Positions 31,229-47,439 of a stretch of DNA of 64,000 bases are shown here, in pieces. A program made the position numbers and the translations under genes. Each line of letters starts with the position of its first letter. The stretch's first letter is position 1. This stretch comes from Toxorhynchites rutilus septentrionalis. Taxonomy: Eukaryota > Arthropoda > Insecta > Diptera > Culicidae. Under the pieces are notes generated by a model. The model was not told the DNA's origin. It searched no databases and saw nothing but the letters and a program-made list of their open reading frames with translations. The stretch spans positions 71,722,593-71,786,592 of the forward strand of contig NC_073744.1 in the NCBI RefSeq assembly GCF_029784135.1. Direction: 5' to 3'.

Positions 31229-32132
31229 ATCTATAAACATGGCATATGACCTCACAAGACACATTGACTGGAAAAAATATGCGGACGCGATTACTCTAGC
31301 CATCAATTCCAGAGATGGTTTACCTCCATTGGAGGAGTATAACTTCCTTTCTCGTTTGATCTATGACAGCGCAGTTCGCGCTCAAACGAAACCCAATCCA
31401 GGTTCCACCATTTTCCGAAGGCCTCCCAATCTATGGTGGGATAGCCAATGTTCCAAGATTTATGTAGAAAAATCGAATGCATTTAGAGCTTTTCGGAAAC
31501 GTGGTACTCCTGAAAATTTTCAAACGTATTTAGCCCTTGAGAATCAGTTCAAAAATTTGATCAAAGGGAAAAAACGTGCTTATTGGCGAAATTTCGTGGG
31601 AGGTTTGTCACGAGAAACGTCAATGAAAAAATTATGGAAAGTGGCTCGAAACATGAGAAATCGCTCTTCATCCAATGAAAGCGAGGAATATTCACATCGA
31701 TGGATCTTTAATTTTGCACGAAAGGTTTGTCCTGATTCAGCTCCTGTGCAAAAATTTGTTCGAGATATACCACAAGATAGGTGCGATCTTGATTCCGAGT
31801 TTTCGATGGTAGAATTCTCTCTTGCTCTCCTTTCATGTAACAATTCTGCTCCGGGATCGGATAGAATTAAGTTCAACTTGCTGAAAAATCTCCCTGATGT
31901 GGCGAAACATCGCTTGTTGAACTTATTCAATCGGTTTCTGGAGCATAATATTGTTCCAGATGATTGGAGACAAGTACGAGTTATAGCTATTCAAAAACCC
32001 GGAAAACCCGCGTCCGACTTCAATTCGTACCGCCCAATAGCAATGCTGTCTTGTATACGGAAATTGTTGGAGAAAATGATCTTGTTTCGCCTTGATCGAT
32101 GGGTTGAAACGAATGGCCTACTCTCAGAATAG
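31176..32132 (+). pseudogene. ORF2 reverse transcriptase part, cut at duplication junction
   Basis: This continues ORF2 after the frameshift. It starts with MAYDLTRHIDWKKYAD and runs through NNSAPGSDRIKFNLLKNLPD, PGKPASDFNSYRPIAMLS and RLDRWVETNGLLS. It then meets the duplication junction and stops within two codons. It lacks the RT fingers-to-catalytic core, the FADD-type motif and RNase H, so it cannot be functional. Confidence 0.9.
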
Positions 32133-33811
32133 AAACATACGGTATGAGGCATGATGTCGACGCCAACCTCTCTCAGTTTCTATTCTGTTTTCGCATTTTC
32201 GCATGACAATTGTCATGACAAATGGTTTGCTTGCACTTGATTGAAAAATCCAAAACGAAATGTATTTGGTCGCAGCATTATATGAGTAGGAAGCAAATAA
32301 TTACTCAAAAATTACATGATTTTGGCGATGTGAAAATTTTTCCGTTTTTCATGTTATGCATCCAACATTGGATACGAAAATTATCTACTGATGGGGAAAA
32401 ATAATAGAAGCTTTCCTGTCAATTGCGATTGATTGAAAAATCACAAAACCAAATGTATTTGGTTGCAGTGTTGTATGGATAGAAAACATTAAAATAAACT
32501 CTTTCGCATGAATGTATTTTTCAATTCCCAGGGGAACTGGTAGATTATTTTTCAGCAACGATGATAGCAACGAGGATTCCGCGCGTGTATGTGTGTGTGT
32601 CGGCTGCTCCGATGTTTCAAGCGGAACCGTGGCATCACTCTCCTCCTGATAGATTCCCTTCTGGCCTAAGGTGTACAAACAGGCTCTTGGTAAAACCGTT
32701 CATCAGCGCTTTCATGATAAATGAAGTAACCTTCATCACAACAGCGACAACATGCTCCAGTCGCTGTTCAATTATAACTGAGTGGGTTTACGAGCGGCGC
32801 TCGCTTATATACCGATTGGTGATTTCAATAGCCTATTTTGAAAGCAATTTTAAGGCTATTGAAACAAGTTTTTGGATAAAAAAGTAACAAGTATATGACG
32901 CGTAGACATTTTATCTTTCGAATGAAGTGTTCATCATACCATTTCGTTCGGTTGTTTAAGAGCTATTAACGCTCAAAATCTCGGTCTCCGGCGTAACGCT
33001 TTCGTTTTCGAAACTTTGATTATACACCCCGGTATAGAAATGAAAGACGTAGTCCTACGTCAAAAAAAAGGATGGACAGACAACTTTGGAAGAAGGATGA
33101 GCTTGAAAGAGCAACGCAGGCCATCGAGAACGGATTTTCTTTGACCAAGCATCAAAAGTGTTTGAAAATGCTCGAACAACAGTGAAAAGATTCATGCAGA
33201 ATTCGAGATGGTGTCAATCCAATTTTTCTGGTCTGGAATCTGGCCAAGACACCCGGTATCGATCCCAAAACATTGTTACTGATTGTAACATTAACCCAAA
33301 ATACTTTACATAAACATAAGTATGTTTTTTTTCGATGAAACACGCACTGGACCAAATCACCCCACAGACGGTCCAAATCACCCCGCATCAAATTTTAATG
33401 TCCAAAAATCATATCTCAGTCAGCTCGCGCAGTCCGAAGCCGCCGGACGCAAAGTTGTTCGTGTCCGTTATTGTGTTGGAACAATACCGTTATCGGTTTC
33501 GCTGAAGTGATTGTGTCGCTCTAACGGTGTTTTCTTTATTGCGAGAGTGAAGTGATAAGTAATCACAACCAGCGGGAGGGAGAAGTCCTCCACTGCGGGC
33601 GCTGTGAGCGTGTGCCGTTCCTCGTCATCGTATTGTGGTGCGATACACCATTGCTGTTGTCCAAGCGATCATCACGTGGTTCGATTGGAGCACCGTTACA
33701 AATCATCCGCACCGTGCGCTTCAAGTATTTTAGTTTATATATATATATATATATTAGGTTAAGGATTTAAAAAAAGAAAAAAAGAAAAAGTATAATTGTA
33801 TATCTGCCATA

Positions 33812-35374
33812 ATGGCAGAGTGCGATCCTCTTGATATGGACATTGAATCTGATGTTTCCTCCTCACTAACTATTGGGAAGTCGCTTAAACGCGTTCCCCC
33901 CTCAGACGATGTCTTTTCAGAGGAAGAGTTAATCAACCTCAAGCCCCCTTCAAGAAAATTGGCAAACTTTTCCACTTCGCCCCCTCAATCTCCCGCTCCC
34001 GCTTCCGATTATCTCCCGAACTTGCCTCCCAGCCCAACTGTTCCCGCTCCCGCTCAACAATCGACCTCGTCCTCCCCCTCAGTTGTCCCCTCTCCGCGTG
34101 TCAAGGTCTATCCAGAAGATGCATCTGGATCTGGCCCATGGGTTGTTTTCTTCCGGCCAAAACCCAACGGGAAATCGCTCAACGTCATTCAGATCATGAA
34201 AGATCTGACAAAAAATTATTCCTCCGTGGTCGAAATTAGAAAGGTTCGACCGAACAAACTGCGTGTTGTCGTGGCTGATCGGAAGCAAGCTAACGAGATT
34301 GTTGTCGACAATAGGTTCGTACTAGAATATCGCGTCTATGTGCCCTGCCATAACGTAGAAATTTCGGGGGTGATCACAGAAACGGGTCTGACGAGCGCAT
34401 TAATAAAAGAGGGAGATGGCAGATTTAAAAAGCTCCCTTTGACGAAAGTTAAAATTTTGGACTGCCATCAATTAGGAAAAGTGTCCCAGGAAGAGGGAAA
34501 AACAAAATTCACGCCGTCCGACTCGTTTCGAGTAACTTTTGCTGGTTCCGCCCTCCCTGACTACGTTATGGTGGACAAATTGAGGCTTCCGCTGCGTCTC
34601 TTCGTGCCAAAGCCCATGACTTGCAACAAATGCAAGTCAGTTGGTCACACAGCAGACTACTGCGCCAACAAGGAGCGCTGTGCCACTTGCGGAGAGCAAC
34701 ATGTGGGCAAATCCTGCAGTGCGACTGAGCATAAGTGTCCATATTGCGGGGGGACCCCACATGAGCTCTCAGCTTGTGAAAATTACAAGAGTCGCTGGGA
34801 GAAACAGAAGCGCTCTTTAAAGGAACGCTCGAAACGCACTTTTGCGGAAATTTTAAAGGGCGCTTCTCCACAGGCCCAACAACAACAACATCCAATCTCT
34901 CCACACAATATCTTTTCCACGTTGCCAGTTGACGAAATGGAAGCGGACACAGCTCACGGGGGTACACCGTTTATTTCCCAAGGGAATCCCCGGCGCAAAA
35001 ATGTGACCACTCCCAAAATTCAATCACAAGTCCCTCCGGTGATATCCCCTGTTAGCTTGCCTAAAAAAACGAGTGCAGCGGACAAGCAAAATCAGGTTCC
35101 TCCTGGCTTCCGTGGGAATAGTTCACCTTCGAACGACCCAGCACTCGAGGGGACATCAAAAACCCCAACTGTCCCTATTTTTCCGTCCAGCTCAACTTCC
35201 CAATCGGGATTTATAAAGTTGTCTGACCTTTTGGATCAAATCTTCAAGTGTTTTAACGTTTCCGACTCCATCAGAACCATTGTCATTTCAATGCTTCCAG
35301 TATTAAAGACAATTTTGCAACAATTGATGCAAACATGGCCCCTCCTTGCAATGATTATCTCTCTTGATGTCTAA
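33812..35374 (+). CDS. I-superfamily ORF1 (520 aa), duplicated copy 2
   Basis: Identical to the ORF at 28978-30540 except for one residue (Thr to Ile at about residue 21). It has the same three knuckles and the same overlap with ORF2. Two identical complete ORF1 copies upstream of one ORF2 is an outcome of the tandem duplication. Confidence 0.9.
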   Translation: MAECDPLDMDIESDVSSSLTIGKSLKRVPPSDDVFSEEELINLKPPSRKLANFSTSPPQSPAPASDYLPNLPPSPTVPAPAQQSTSSSPSVVPSPRVKVYPEDASGSGPWVVFFRPKPNGKSLNVIQIMKDLTKNYSSVVEIRKVRPNKLRVVVADRKQANEIVVDNRFVLEYRVYVPCHNVEISGVITETGLTSALIKEGDGRFKKLPLTKVKILDCHQLGKVSQEEGKTKFTPSDSFRVTFAGSALPDYVMVDKLRLPLRLFVPKPMTCNKCKSVGHTADYCANKERCATCGEQHVGKSCSATEHKCPYCGGTPHELSACENYKSRWEKQKRSLKERSKRTFAEILKGASPQAQQQQHPISPHNIFSTLPVDEMEADTAHGGTPFISQGNPRRKNVTTPKIQSQVPPVISPVSLPKKTSAADKQNQVPPGFRGNSSPSNDPALEGTSKTPTVPIFPSSSTSQSGFIKLSDLLDQIFKCFNVSDSIRTIVISMLPVLKTILQQLMQTWPLLAMIISLDV

Positions 35375-36062
35375 TTCAAATAGAGAGGTCGGAGATATCA
35401 CTGTTTTACAGTGGAATTGTCGTAGTCTTATCCCTAAATTGGATACATTCAAATTTTTAATTCATAAGTTCAATTGTGATGTTTTTGCTCTGTCCGAAAC
35501 TTGGCTTTCTTCGCGAGATGATCTCTCTTTCCATGATTTCAATATTATACGCTTGGACCGTGATGACAGATACGGAGGGGTGCTATTGGGGATCAATAAG
35601 TGCCACTCATTTTTTCGAATTGACCTTCCACCTATTGGAGGGATTGAAGCTGTTGCTTGTCATGCAAACATCAGAGGCAAAGACCTCTGTATTGTCAGCT
35701 TGTATTGGCCTCCGAGAGCTGCGGTTAGCCGCAAGCAACTTGTTGGCATGTGCTCACTCCTTCCTGAGCCACGATTGATCTTGGGAGACTTCAACTCTCA
35801 CGGAACTGCCTGGGGGGAACAGTACGACGACAATCGTTCATTGTTGATATATGACCTTTGTAACAGCTTCAATATGACCGTTTTGAACACTGGGGAAACA
35901 ACACGTGTACCTAAACCTCCTGCTAACCCAAGTGCTCTTGACCTCTCGCTTTGCTCGAATTCACTATCGTTAGATTGCAAGTGGGATGTAATCCAGGACC
36001 CCAACGGTAGTGATCACTTGCCAATCAAAATTTTCCATCGCCATTGGGTCGAATTCTTCTGA
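35367..36062 (+). pseudogene. ORF2 endonuclease part, frameshifted, copy 2
   Basis: Identical to 30533-31228, including the extra T that breaks the frame after DHLPIK. Because both copies share it, the frameshift came before the duplication. Confidence 0.88.
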
Positions 36063-39051
36063 ATCTATAAACATGGCATATGACCTCACAAGACACATTG
36101 ACTGGAAAAAATATGCGGACGCGATTACTCTAGCCATCAATTCCAGAGATGGTTTACCTCCATTGGAGGAGTATAACTTCCTTTCTCGTTTGATCTATGA
36201 CAGCGCAGTTCGCGCTCAAACGAAACCCAATCCAGGTTCCACCATTTTCCGAAGGCCTCCCAATCTATGGTGGGATAGCCAATGTTCCAAGATTTATGTA
36301 GAAAAATCGAATGCATTTAGAGCTTTTCGGAAACGTGGTACTCCTGAAAATTTTCAAACGTATTTAGCCCTTGAGAATCAGTTCAAAAATTTGATCAAAG
36401 GGAAAAAACGTGCTTATTGGCGAAATTTCGTGGGAGGTTTGTCACGAGAAACGTCAATGAAAAAATTATGGAAAGTGGCTCGAAACATGAGAAATCGCTC
36501 TTCATCCAATGAAAGCGAGGAATATTCACATCGATGGATCTTTAATTTTGCACGAAAGGTTTGTCCTGATTCAGCTCCTGTGCAAAAATTTGTTCGAGAT
36601 ATACCACAAGATAGGTGCGATCTTGATTCCGAGTTTTCGATGGTAGAATTCTCTCTTGCTCTCCTTTCATGTAACAATTCTGCTCCGGGATCGGATAGAA
36701 TTAAGTTCAACTTGCTGAAAAATCTCCCTGATGTGGCGAAACATCGCTTGTTGAACTTATTCAATCGGTTTCTGGAGCATAATATTGTTCCAGATGATTG
36801 GAGACAAGTACGAGTTATAGCTATTCAAAAACCCGGAAAACCCGCGTCCGACTTCAATTCGTACCGCCCAATAGCAATGCTGTCTTGTATACGGAAATTG
36901 TTGGAGAAAATGATCTTGTTTCGCCTTGATCGATGGGTTGAAACGAATGGCCTACTCTCAGATACACAATATGGGTTCCGCAGGGGCAAGGGGACGAATG
37001 ATTGTCTTGCGTTGCTTTCTTCAGAAATTCAATTGGCTTACGCCGAAAAAAAACAAATGGCTTCAGTATTCTTGGACATAAAGGGGGCCTTTGATTCTGT
37101 TTCAATAGAGGTCCTGTCAGACAAATTACACTCTCGGGGTCTGCCGCCTCTATTGAATAATATGTTATATAACTTGCTTTGTGAGAAACATTTGAATTTT
37201 TCTCACGGGGATTCGACAGTAAGTCGGGTCTCCTACATGGGACTCCCCCAGGGCTCATGTTTAAGCCCCCTTTTGTACAACTTCTATGTAAGCGACATCG
37301 ACAATTGCCTTACACAAAATTGCAACCTAAGACAACTTGCAGATGATGGAGTGGTGTCTGTCGTAGGATCAAACGAATCCGAACTGCAAGGACCCTTACA
37401 AGATACTTTGAACAATTTTTCAACCTGGGCCATTGGGCTAGGGATCGAATTCTCCACGGAGAAAACAGAGATGGTGGTTTTTTCTAGGAAGCATAGACCA
37501 GCAAAACCAAAGCTTCAACTTTTGGGTAAACCGATCACTCATGCTATGTCATTCAAGTATCTTGGGGTCTGGTTCGACTCCAAATGTACTTGGGGGGCCC
37601 ATATTAGGTATCTGAGTAAAAAATGCCAACAAAGAATGAACTTTCTCCGTACAATTACCGGCACCTGGTGGGGAGCCCATCCCGAAGATCTTCTAATGTT
37701 GTATCGAACAACTATTCTCTCAGTGATGGAGTATGGCAGTTTCTGTTTTCAATCAGCTGCCAAAACACACCTCATTAAACTCGAGCGAATTCAGTATCTT
37801 TGTCTCCGTATTGCGTTGGGATGTATGCCCTCAACGCATACCATGAGTCTCGAGGTTTTGGCAGGCGTACTCCCACTAAAAGATCGCTTCAATTTATTAT
37901 CTCTTCGGTTCTTCATTCGGTGTAAGGTTATGAACCCATTGGTGATCGGAAATTTTGAGCAGCTGATCGAGCTAAATTTTCATTCTGGATTCATGAGCTC
38001 ATATCATGAATTCGTCTCCATGCAGGTTGATCCTTCTTCGTATATTCCCAACCGTGTTTGTTTTCCTGACTACATCAATTCCTCTGTGCATTTTGATCTG
38101 TCCATGATGCAGGATATCCATGGAATTCCAGATTATCATCGATCGGGGATCGTTCCTACGATTTTCGAAGCAAAGTATGGGCGTGTCAATTGTGATAATA
38201 TGTACTTTACTGATGGGTCCTCTATGAATGAGTCCACAGGATTTGGAGTGTTCAACAAATTTTTTAGCACCTCACACAGTCTTCAGTATCCTTGCTCAGT
38301 GTATATTGCTGAATTGGCAGCAATACACTGGGCGCTGGACAGCGTCGCCTCACGACCTGTTGAACACTATCACATTGTAACGGATAGTCTTAGCTCTGTC
38401 GAAGCTATCCGTTCAGTGAGGCCGGAAAAGCACTCGCCGTACTTCCTTGAGAGAATACGAGAAATTTTGAGTGCTTTATCCAGACGCTGTTATGTCATTA
38501 CCTTTGTCTGGGTCCCTTCACATTGCTCAATTCCGGGTAATGAGAGGGCTGACTCATTAGCAAAGGTAGGTGCAATTGAAGGCGAAATTTATCAGCGTCA
38601 AATCGCCTTCAATGAATTTTATTCTTTAGTTCGTAAAAATACCATCGTTAACTGGCAACGCAAATGGAACGAAGATGAATTGGGCCGGTGGCTCCACTCA
38701 ATTATCCCTAAGGTTAGCCTCAATCCGTGGTTCAAAAGTCTGGAATTGAGTCGGGACTTTATTCGCACCTTCTCCCGACTCATGTCCAATCACTGTTCGT
38801 TAGACGCGCTGCTTTTTCGTTTTAATCTTGCCGACAGCAATCTCTGCGGTTGTGGCCATGGTTACCACGATATCGAACACGTTGTTTGGTCGTGCGAGTT
38901 GTATCTTGTCGCCAGATCGAATTTAGAAAACTCCCTTCGGGCTGGAGGAAAGCAGTCCAATGTGCCGGTGAGAGATGTGTTGGCTCGGTTAGACCTTGAT
39001 TACATGTCCCAAATATATGTTTTCCTTAAAGCTATCGATCTTCGAGTGTGA
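36010..39051 (+). pseudogene. ORF2 reverse transcriptase-RNase H part (up to 1013 codons)
   Basis: The rest of ORF2 is intact after the upstream frameshift. The reverse transcriptase has SYRPIAMLSC, QYGFRRGKGT, FLDIKGAFDSV, LPQGSCLSPLLYN and QLADDGVVSV (about residue 445). RNase H has YFTDGSSMNE, IAELAAIHWAL, VTDSLSSVEA and FVWVPSHCSIPGNERADSLA, with the D-E-D catalytic set visible. The C-terminal CGCGHGYHDIEHVVWSC is the usual cysteine/histidine end of RNase H-bearing insect elements. Without the endonuclease in frame the protein would be incomplete. An internal start is not obvious. Confidence 0.85.
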
Positions 39052-39431
39052 TTGTTTATACATCCTTTTCCCCTCCTTTTCGTCCTTCGCGAGCTATCGG
39101 TTCCCTTCCTACTAACATTAGAATAAGTTAAATTGTAAATACATATTAGATGTAAGGATAGTTTTAAGAATTGAGTGTGAAGTGTCAGTGTGAATGAGAA
39201 TGTGAATGTGAATGTGAGTGCGAGTGTAAACACACATCTCCTTACATCCCATCCTTTTCCTAATGAAAATGTGTCACCCTTCTAAACTCGAGTCGACCGC
39301 GAGTAATCGGTTTCCTAATTCATTAACCATAGAATTAAGGAAACAACATGTTGATATATGCTAGTTGAAATATAGTTAAGAGTTTGGCTCCATTAAACTT
39401 ATGTAACTGAGCCTGTAAAAATAAACGGATT

Positions 39432-39453
<22 letters not shown>
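39052..39453 (+). other. 3' UTR and poly-A tail of the I-superfamily element
   Basis: Contains GTGAATGTGAATGTGA-type short repeats (39170-39230). It ends AATAAACGGATTAAT followed by about 24 A's. The same UTR is found in the truncated copy at 12383-12832. Confidence 0.85.
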
Positions 39454-39462
<9 letters not shown>

Positions 39463-39466
39463 ATCT

Positions 39467-40544
39467 TTTATTTTATTATATATTTGGTAGATTGAAGCTT
39501 TATATAATGATTAAACATATGGATAAAACAATATGGGGCGATTTGCTTAGGTGGTGCAAATTCCCCCCTTTTCCCCTATATTGAATTGTAAGAAATTACA
39601 CTCAAGATTTGGGAAACATGAGTTTCCAAAGGTACAATCTCTCTACTTCATAACATGTCCGTCTTACCCTCACTTCCCCTAAATTCATTTCGTTTTCACT
39701 ATGAAGGGGCGTTCGTGATCAGGCCCATTTTGTTTAAGAAAAATCCTATCACACTCCATTAAGCATCTAAACTTATGCAATGTTATAATGAATTTATATA
39801 TGTGGGATAGTAGAGAGACCTCTCGATGAAGTGTGGAGAAAAAACTCAGTTTCGGATTACACATCATGTGGAGCGCATCGCGTTTTCGTGGTTGAATAAT
39901 GTAATGTCCAATAAAGGTGATTTTTATATTATTCCTTGGCAATTCACCCATTCCCGTCTTACATATATCAACTACGCACGACTATGAAAAATAGCTCAAC
40001 ATTAGAAATGGACTCAGAAGCACGATGAAACAGGAGATAGTTCAGTCAATCTATTAAAATTCTTATATAAAGAAAACAATATTCGAGCACTAATTAACCA
40101 CCCTTTTTCAATTTTGAGTTTTGGGTTGTTCTCTTTTACCTTGTAAGTGCACAACCAGTCAATTTACCCACGAGACACCTCTGATGTACACCATAGGAAA
40201 CGTCTTCAAAATGTGTTCTCGAAGGACGGAACGGACGCAACCACCTAGATCAAATTACACGACAACGTACCGACGAAACCAATCTTTGATTTGGAACAGT
40301 TGATGGAGTTTGGAGCCCGAAAATGAGCATATTCTGTATACCAAAATAGTAGAACCCTTACTGAACGCTATTACGGTTGTTTGAATAAGGGTTTTCTCAT
40401 AAATTGTGCTACACAACAGGAACGAAATAAATTTGTTTGGCTTATATATTATAATATTATTGAAATTGTTCATGACACTGTGTTCACTCATCGTCATACC
40501 AAACACTAAACAATCCTTCGGTTCTGTTATTCCTTCTTCTCATT
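39467..40544. other. Intergenic region downstream of RPB2
   Basis: No gene recognised. Near 39530-39600 there is a GGGGCGATTTGC...CCCCTTTTCCCC segment. It may be the right part of the repeat that the I-superfamily element interrupted (compare ATCACCCCACAGACGG near 28520). Small ORFs lack motifs. Confidence 0.5.
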
Positions 40545-44398
<3,854 letters not shown>

Positions 44399-44662
44399 TG
44401 CGCCAAACACTAATGCAGTTTCTAGATGGAAAACGAATAGATTCGAAACACTAAAAAACAAAATTCCGATTCAAATCTAACGCGTCTATTAATCGAGTGA
44501 TTTGTACGGCGCACAGACTTCAAATGAGAAATGGCGGCAGAGCTGCCAGACTTCTTTATATACTTTCCGAGCAATATAGAGGTGGAACAGTAGGCGAAGT
44601 ATATCTGTATTGGCAAGCGAAATATCGTGTCGTAATTATTTGCATTCAATATGGAATGTATA
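44399..44662 (-). promoter_or_regulatory. Upstream region of RPB2 left of transposon
   Basis: This is the 264-bp gap between the RPB2 start codon and the target duplication of the transposon. It should contain the core promoter and 5' UTR, but no clear TATA box or initiator was recognised. The call is by position only. Confidence 0.4.
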
Positions 44663-44867
44663 CTGCCGCTCTTCGCATGTCGGTCACAAAGCAAAGAACA
44701 TCAAGTGGAGAAAACGTCGATTGAATTATTTTATCAATTTTCGGTTATTTCGCGTCCGCATAGTTTGTTCAAGTATGTTTTTGTTATAAAGTGGTTAGAT
44801 AAAGTATGTTCAGTTGAATTGACATAAAAAAAATATATAAATTATATGTTTTTAGTAGAAAAACAGC

Positions 44868-44935
44868 AATGTGACTGACATGCGAATAATTTTCGATCTG
44901 ATCAGCTAAATATTCGCATATCCGTCACGTAACGA
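44868..44935. promoter_or_regulatory. Left subterminal TTCGCAT motifs
   Basis: GTGACTGACATGCGAAT (about 44870) and ATTCGCATATCCGTCAC (about 44911) repeat the core of the terminal inverted repeat in both orientations. They are possible transposase binding sites. The right end carries GTGACTGTTATGCGAAT near 47632. Confidence 0.55.
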
Positions 44936-45344
44936 AAAGTATTTTTTCTTGCATTACTGTTCCCAATGTTTTGCCATAATTATCAAATGCTTATGAATTA
45001 GAAAAGTATTTTACAAGAAGGTTTGAAAGTGTAGGGATCGTTCAAAAATTACGTTCACATTTTAGGGGGAAAGGGGGGGGGGGCAAACATGTGTGATAAA
45101 ACGTGTAAATAGTATGGGGTAGAACGCGACTTGAAAGTTATTTATTATACTTCCTCATTTATTAAATCATATTTATGTCGTTACGTAACTTGTGAACAAG
45201 ACCGTAAGATTCACGAGACTCCGCTTACTCTCATTATTTACTCTCGTCCGTCTACAATTGACAAGTCATTCGTTCTGTGTTTGCTGTGTTTATGAGTAAC
45301 GTGCCGGAAACAGTTAATGTTTTGAGTTCCTCCACACTTCGACT

Positions 45345-47439
45345 ATGTCTGCATTGGAATTATTGAAAGGATACGGCAGTGATGAAGATACAGAAGAAGA
45401 AGATTTCATGGGATTTGCTGAAGAACCCGAAAGTGACAGGTTTCCGCTGAAAACGTTCCTTTTGGAAAAATACGGTCCGGACGCAATTCAACAACCGGTT
45501 CAAAATTCAGATGAATCAACAGAAAATGCAATGGAATGCTCGAGTTCAGAAGGGGAAGAGGTGGATTCCGACGGAAGTTTTTTTGCAACCCAGAACAGGA
45601 AGTGGAACCGAACCAAAAAAGAAATAAGAAAAGCAAAGATCGCGAAGAATCGCCGGCTGGCTCACAAATTGATCAGCGCAACATGCGGTTGCCGAAAGAA
45701 TTGTGACCAGATTGTGTCCAAGGACGAACGTGCAATTATTCATGATCAGTTCTGGAAACTCGATCAAGCCGGTCAAACCAATTTCATCAGAGAAAATGTG
45801 CATCGTAGCTCACAACCACTCCGACTAAGGAATCGATTCACTGCAAAAAATCCGAAAAAGAGCTGTTCATATATTTTCAGCTTCCGTCTGTTGAATGGAA
45901 CGGATGTTCGTGTATGTCGTAAGTTGTTCTTGAACACGATTGGATATGGAGATAACTGTGGGTAGGTAATGAATATTATTTTGTAAAACATAAAGATTGA
46001 GTGTTTTTTTATCTGTAGAAACATTATATATCGATCTGTCGCGAGCGATTTTGAAGGAAACCCTAAACCGTCCAAGCGTGGAAAATACGAGAGAAGCCAA
46101 CAGAAACACGAAGCAGTAAAATCACACATCTTAACTTACAACCCAAGTATTTCGCACTACCGACGAGCCCACGCGCCGAACCGGTATTATCTGCCTTCAG
46201 ATTTAACCGGAGTTTCCATGCACAACAACTATCAAGAATCGACTCCTCCTGACCTCAAGGTCAATTATTCTTTCTACTCACATGTAATGTCGAGCATGAA
46301 CATTTCATTGGTTAAATTAGGAAACGAGCAATGCGAGGCCTGTGTCGCGGCCACATTACACCAGAGTACAGCCGAGCATACCGACGAAGAGAATTTTACT
46401 GCAGTGTGTTCGACATGCAAATCGCATGTGGAGCATTTGCGATTGGCATCTATGTCCAGATCGGCGTACAAGGACGACGGCGACAAAATCCGCTCAAAAG
46501 AGGTTGTATTTGCAGTTGACCTCCAGAAGGTGATTTATTTGAATTGGAGTTATAAAAATTATGCGAAAATTGAATCGACTTTCATTTCAATTCTAATTAC
46601 AGGTTATCCAGCTTCCCCGTCTAGAAGGCATGAAGTCGATAGTCTTTACACAACGCTTATTAGCATACAACGAAACTTTCGCGCCGGTTCACAATTATTC
46701 AAAAGCGTTTCCCGTTATTGCCTGTGTATGGGACGAATCGACTTCAGGAAGGTCAGCTGGTGACATTACGAGCTGCTTCGACAAAGTTGTGGACTGGTGC
46801 TGCAGCAATGGCTTGGAAAAAGTTACGTTCTGGCTGGACAATTGTTCCAACCAGAACAAAAATTGGAATTTGTTCCTTTATCTGACCCTTCTGCTGAATG
46901 CAAAGGAAACTACGGTGAAGCAACTAACTCTAAAGTTCTTCGAATCCGGTCATACGTTTATGGCAGCGGATTCGTTTCACGCTGCTGTGGAAAAAGCAAT
47001 GCGAAATGGTGAGCCGGTATGCACATTTCCTGAATTCAAACGAGTTGTACAAAAAGCGAAAAGTAACGTTGTTGTGGAAGATATGTCGGTCAATGATTTT
47101 TTTGAGATGAAAATGACGGTTTCGCAGTATACGTTAACTAACTGCAAGCCACGTCCTTATATCGAGAATATCAGGAAAATCATTTTCGAAAAAGGCAGCT
47201 ACGAAATGAACTACAGCAGCGCTGTGAATGACAGCGAAAAAATGCATTCTTGTTGCATCATGTCTAAGAAGCAGATGAAGATCGTTATCCATAAGGATTT
47301 CAATTTGGCGAATATCCTAACGCGTCGTAAAGATCCAGCTGGTATAACTACCGACCGTAAGAAGGCGCTGTTGAATGCTATTTTGCCAGTTATCAAAGAG
47401 GAGCAGAAGCTGTTTTGGAATAACCTTCCTGAGCAATAA
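45345..47439 (+). CDS. Transposase-like protein with DUF7869-type region, 3 exons, 654 aa
   Basis: Exons are 45345-45961, 46019-46529 and 46603-47439, with GT-AG introns of 57 and 73 bases. The phases join cleanly (1965 nt). Residues 1-110 are acidic then basic. CGCRKNC lies near 115-120. RVCRKLFLNTIG and ISHYRRAHAPNRYYLPSDL are typical of insect proteins of this family. A CxxC pair is present (CEACVAATLHQ, CSTCKSHVEH). Candidate catalytic acids are D373 (FAVDLQK), D455 (WLDNCSNQNKNW) and D499 (GHTFMAADSFH). The WLDNCSNQNKN signature matches DUF7869. An AATAAA lies about 50 bases after the stop. It is the only gene between the element's terminal repeats, so the transposase role is inferred. 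Confidence 0.85.

Larger units (their letters stand above)
27293..36958. repeat. Tandem duplication, 4.83-kb unit x2
   Basis: Copy 1 (27293-32124) and copy 2 (32125-36958) align at offset 4832, then 4834 after a TA-microsatellite length change near 28910/33742. Otherwise I saw one base change (Thr/Ile codon near 29038/33872). The duplicated unit starts inside the palindromic MITE and ends inside ORF2. CAGA is shared at the breakpoints. Confidence 0.92.
28585..39453 (+). mobile_element. I-superfamily (Loner/LOA-like) element, internally duplicated
   Basis: The element starts CAGTCAGCTCGCGCAG at 28585 and ends in a poly-A run at 39453. It is flanked by AAAAATCATATCT (28572-28584 and 39454-39466). 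Without the 4.83-kb duplication it would be about 6.0 kb and full length. ORF1 and ORF2 (endonuclease, reverse transcriptase, RNase H) are present. RNase H plus the endonuclease places it in the I superfamily; the exact clade is not certain. The shared frameshift in ORF2 makes this copy non-autonomous. Confidence 0.88.

Noticed and set aside
31580..31930. 116-codon minus ORF inside ORF2, also at 36414-36764
   Set aside because: It lies antisense to conserved reverse transcriptase sequence and has no independent support.
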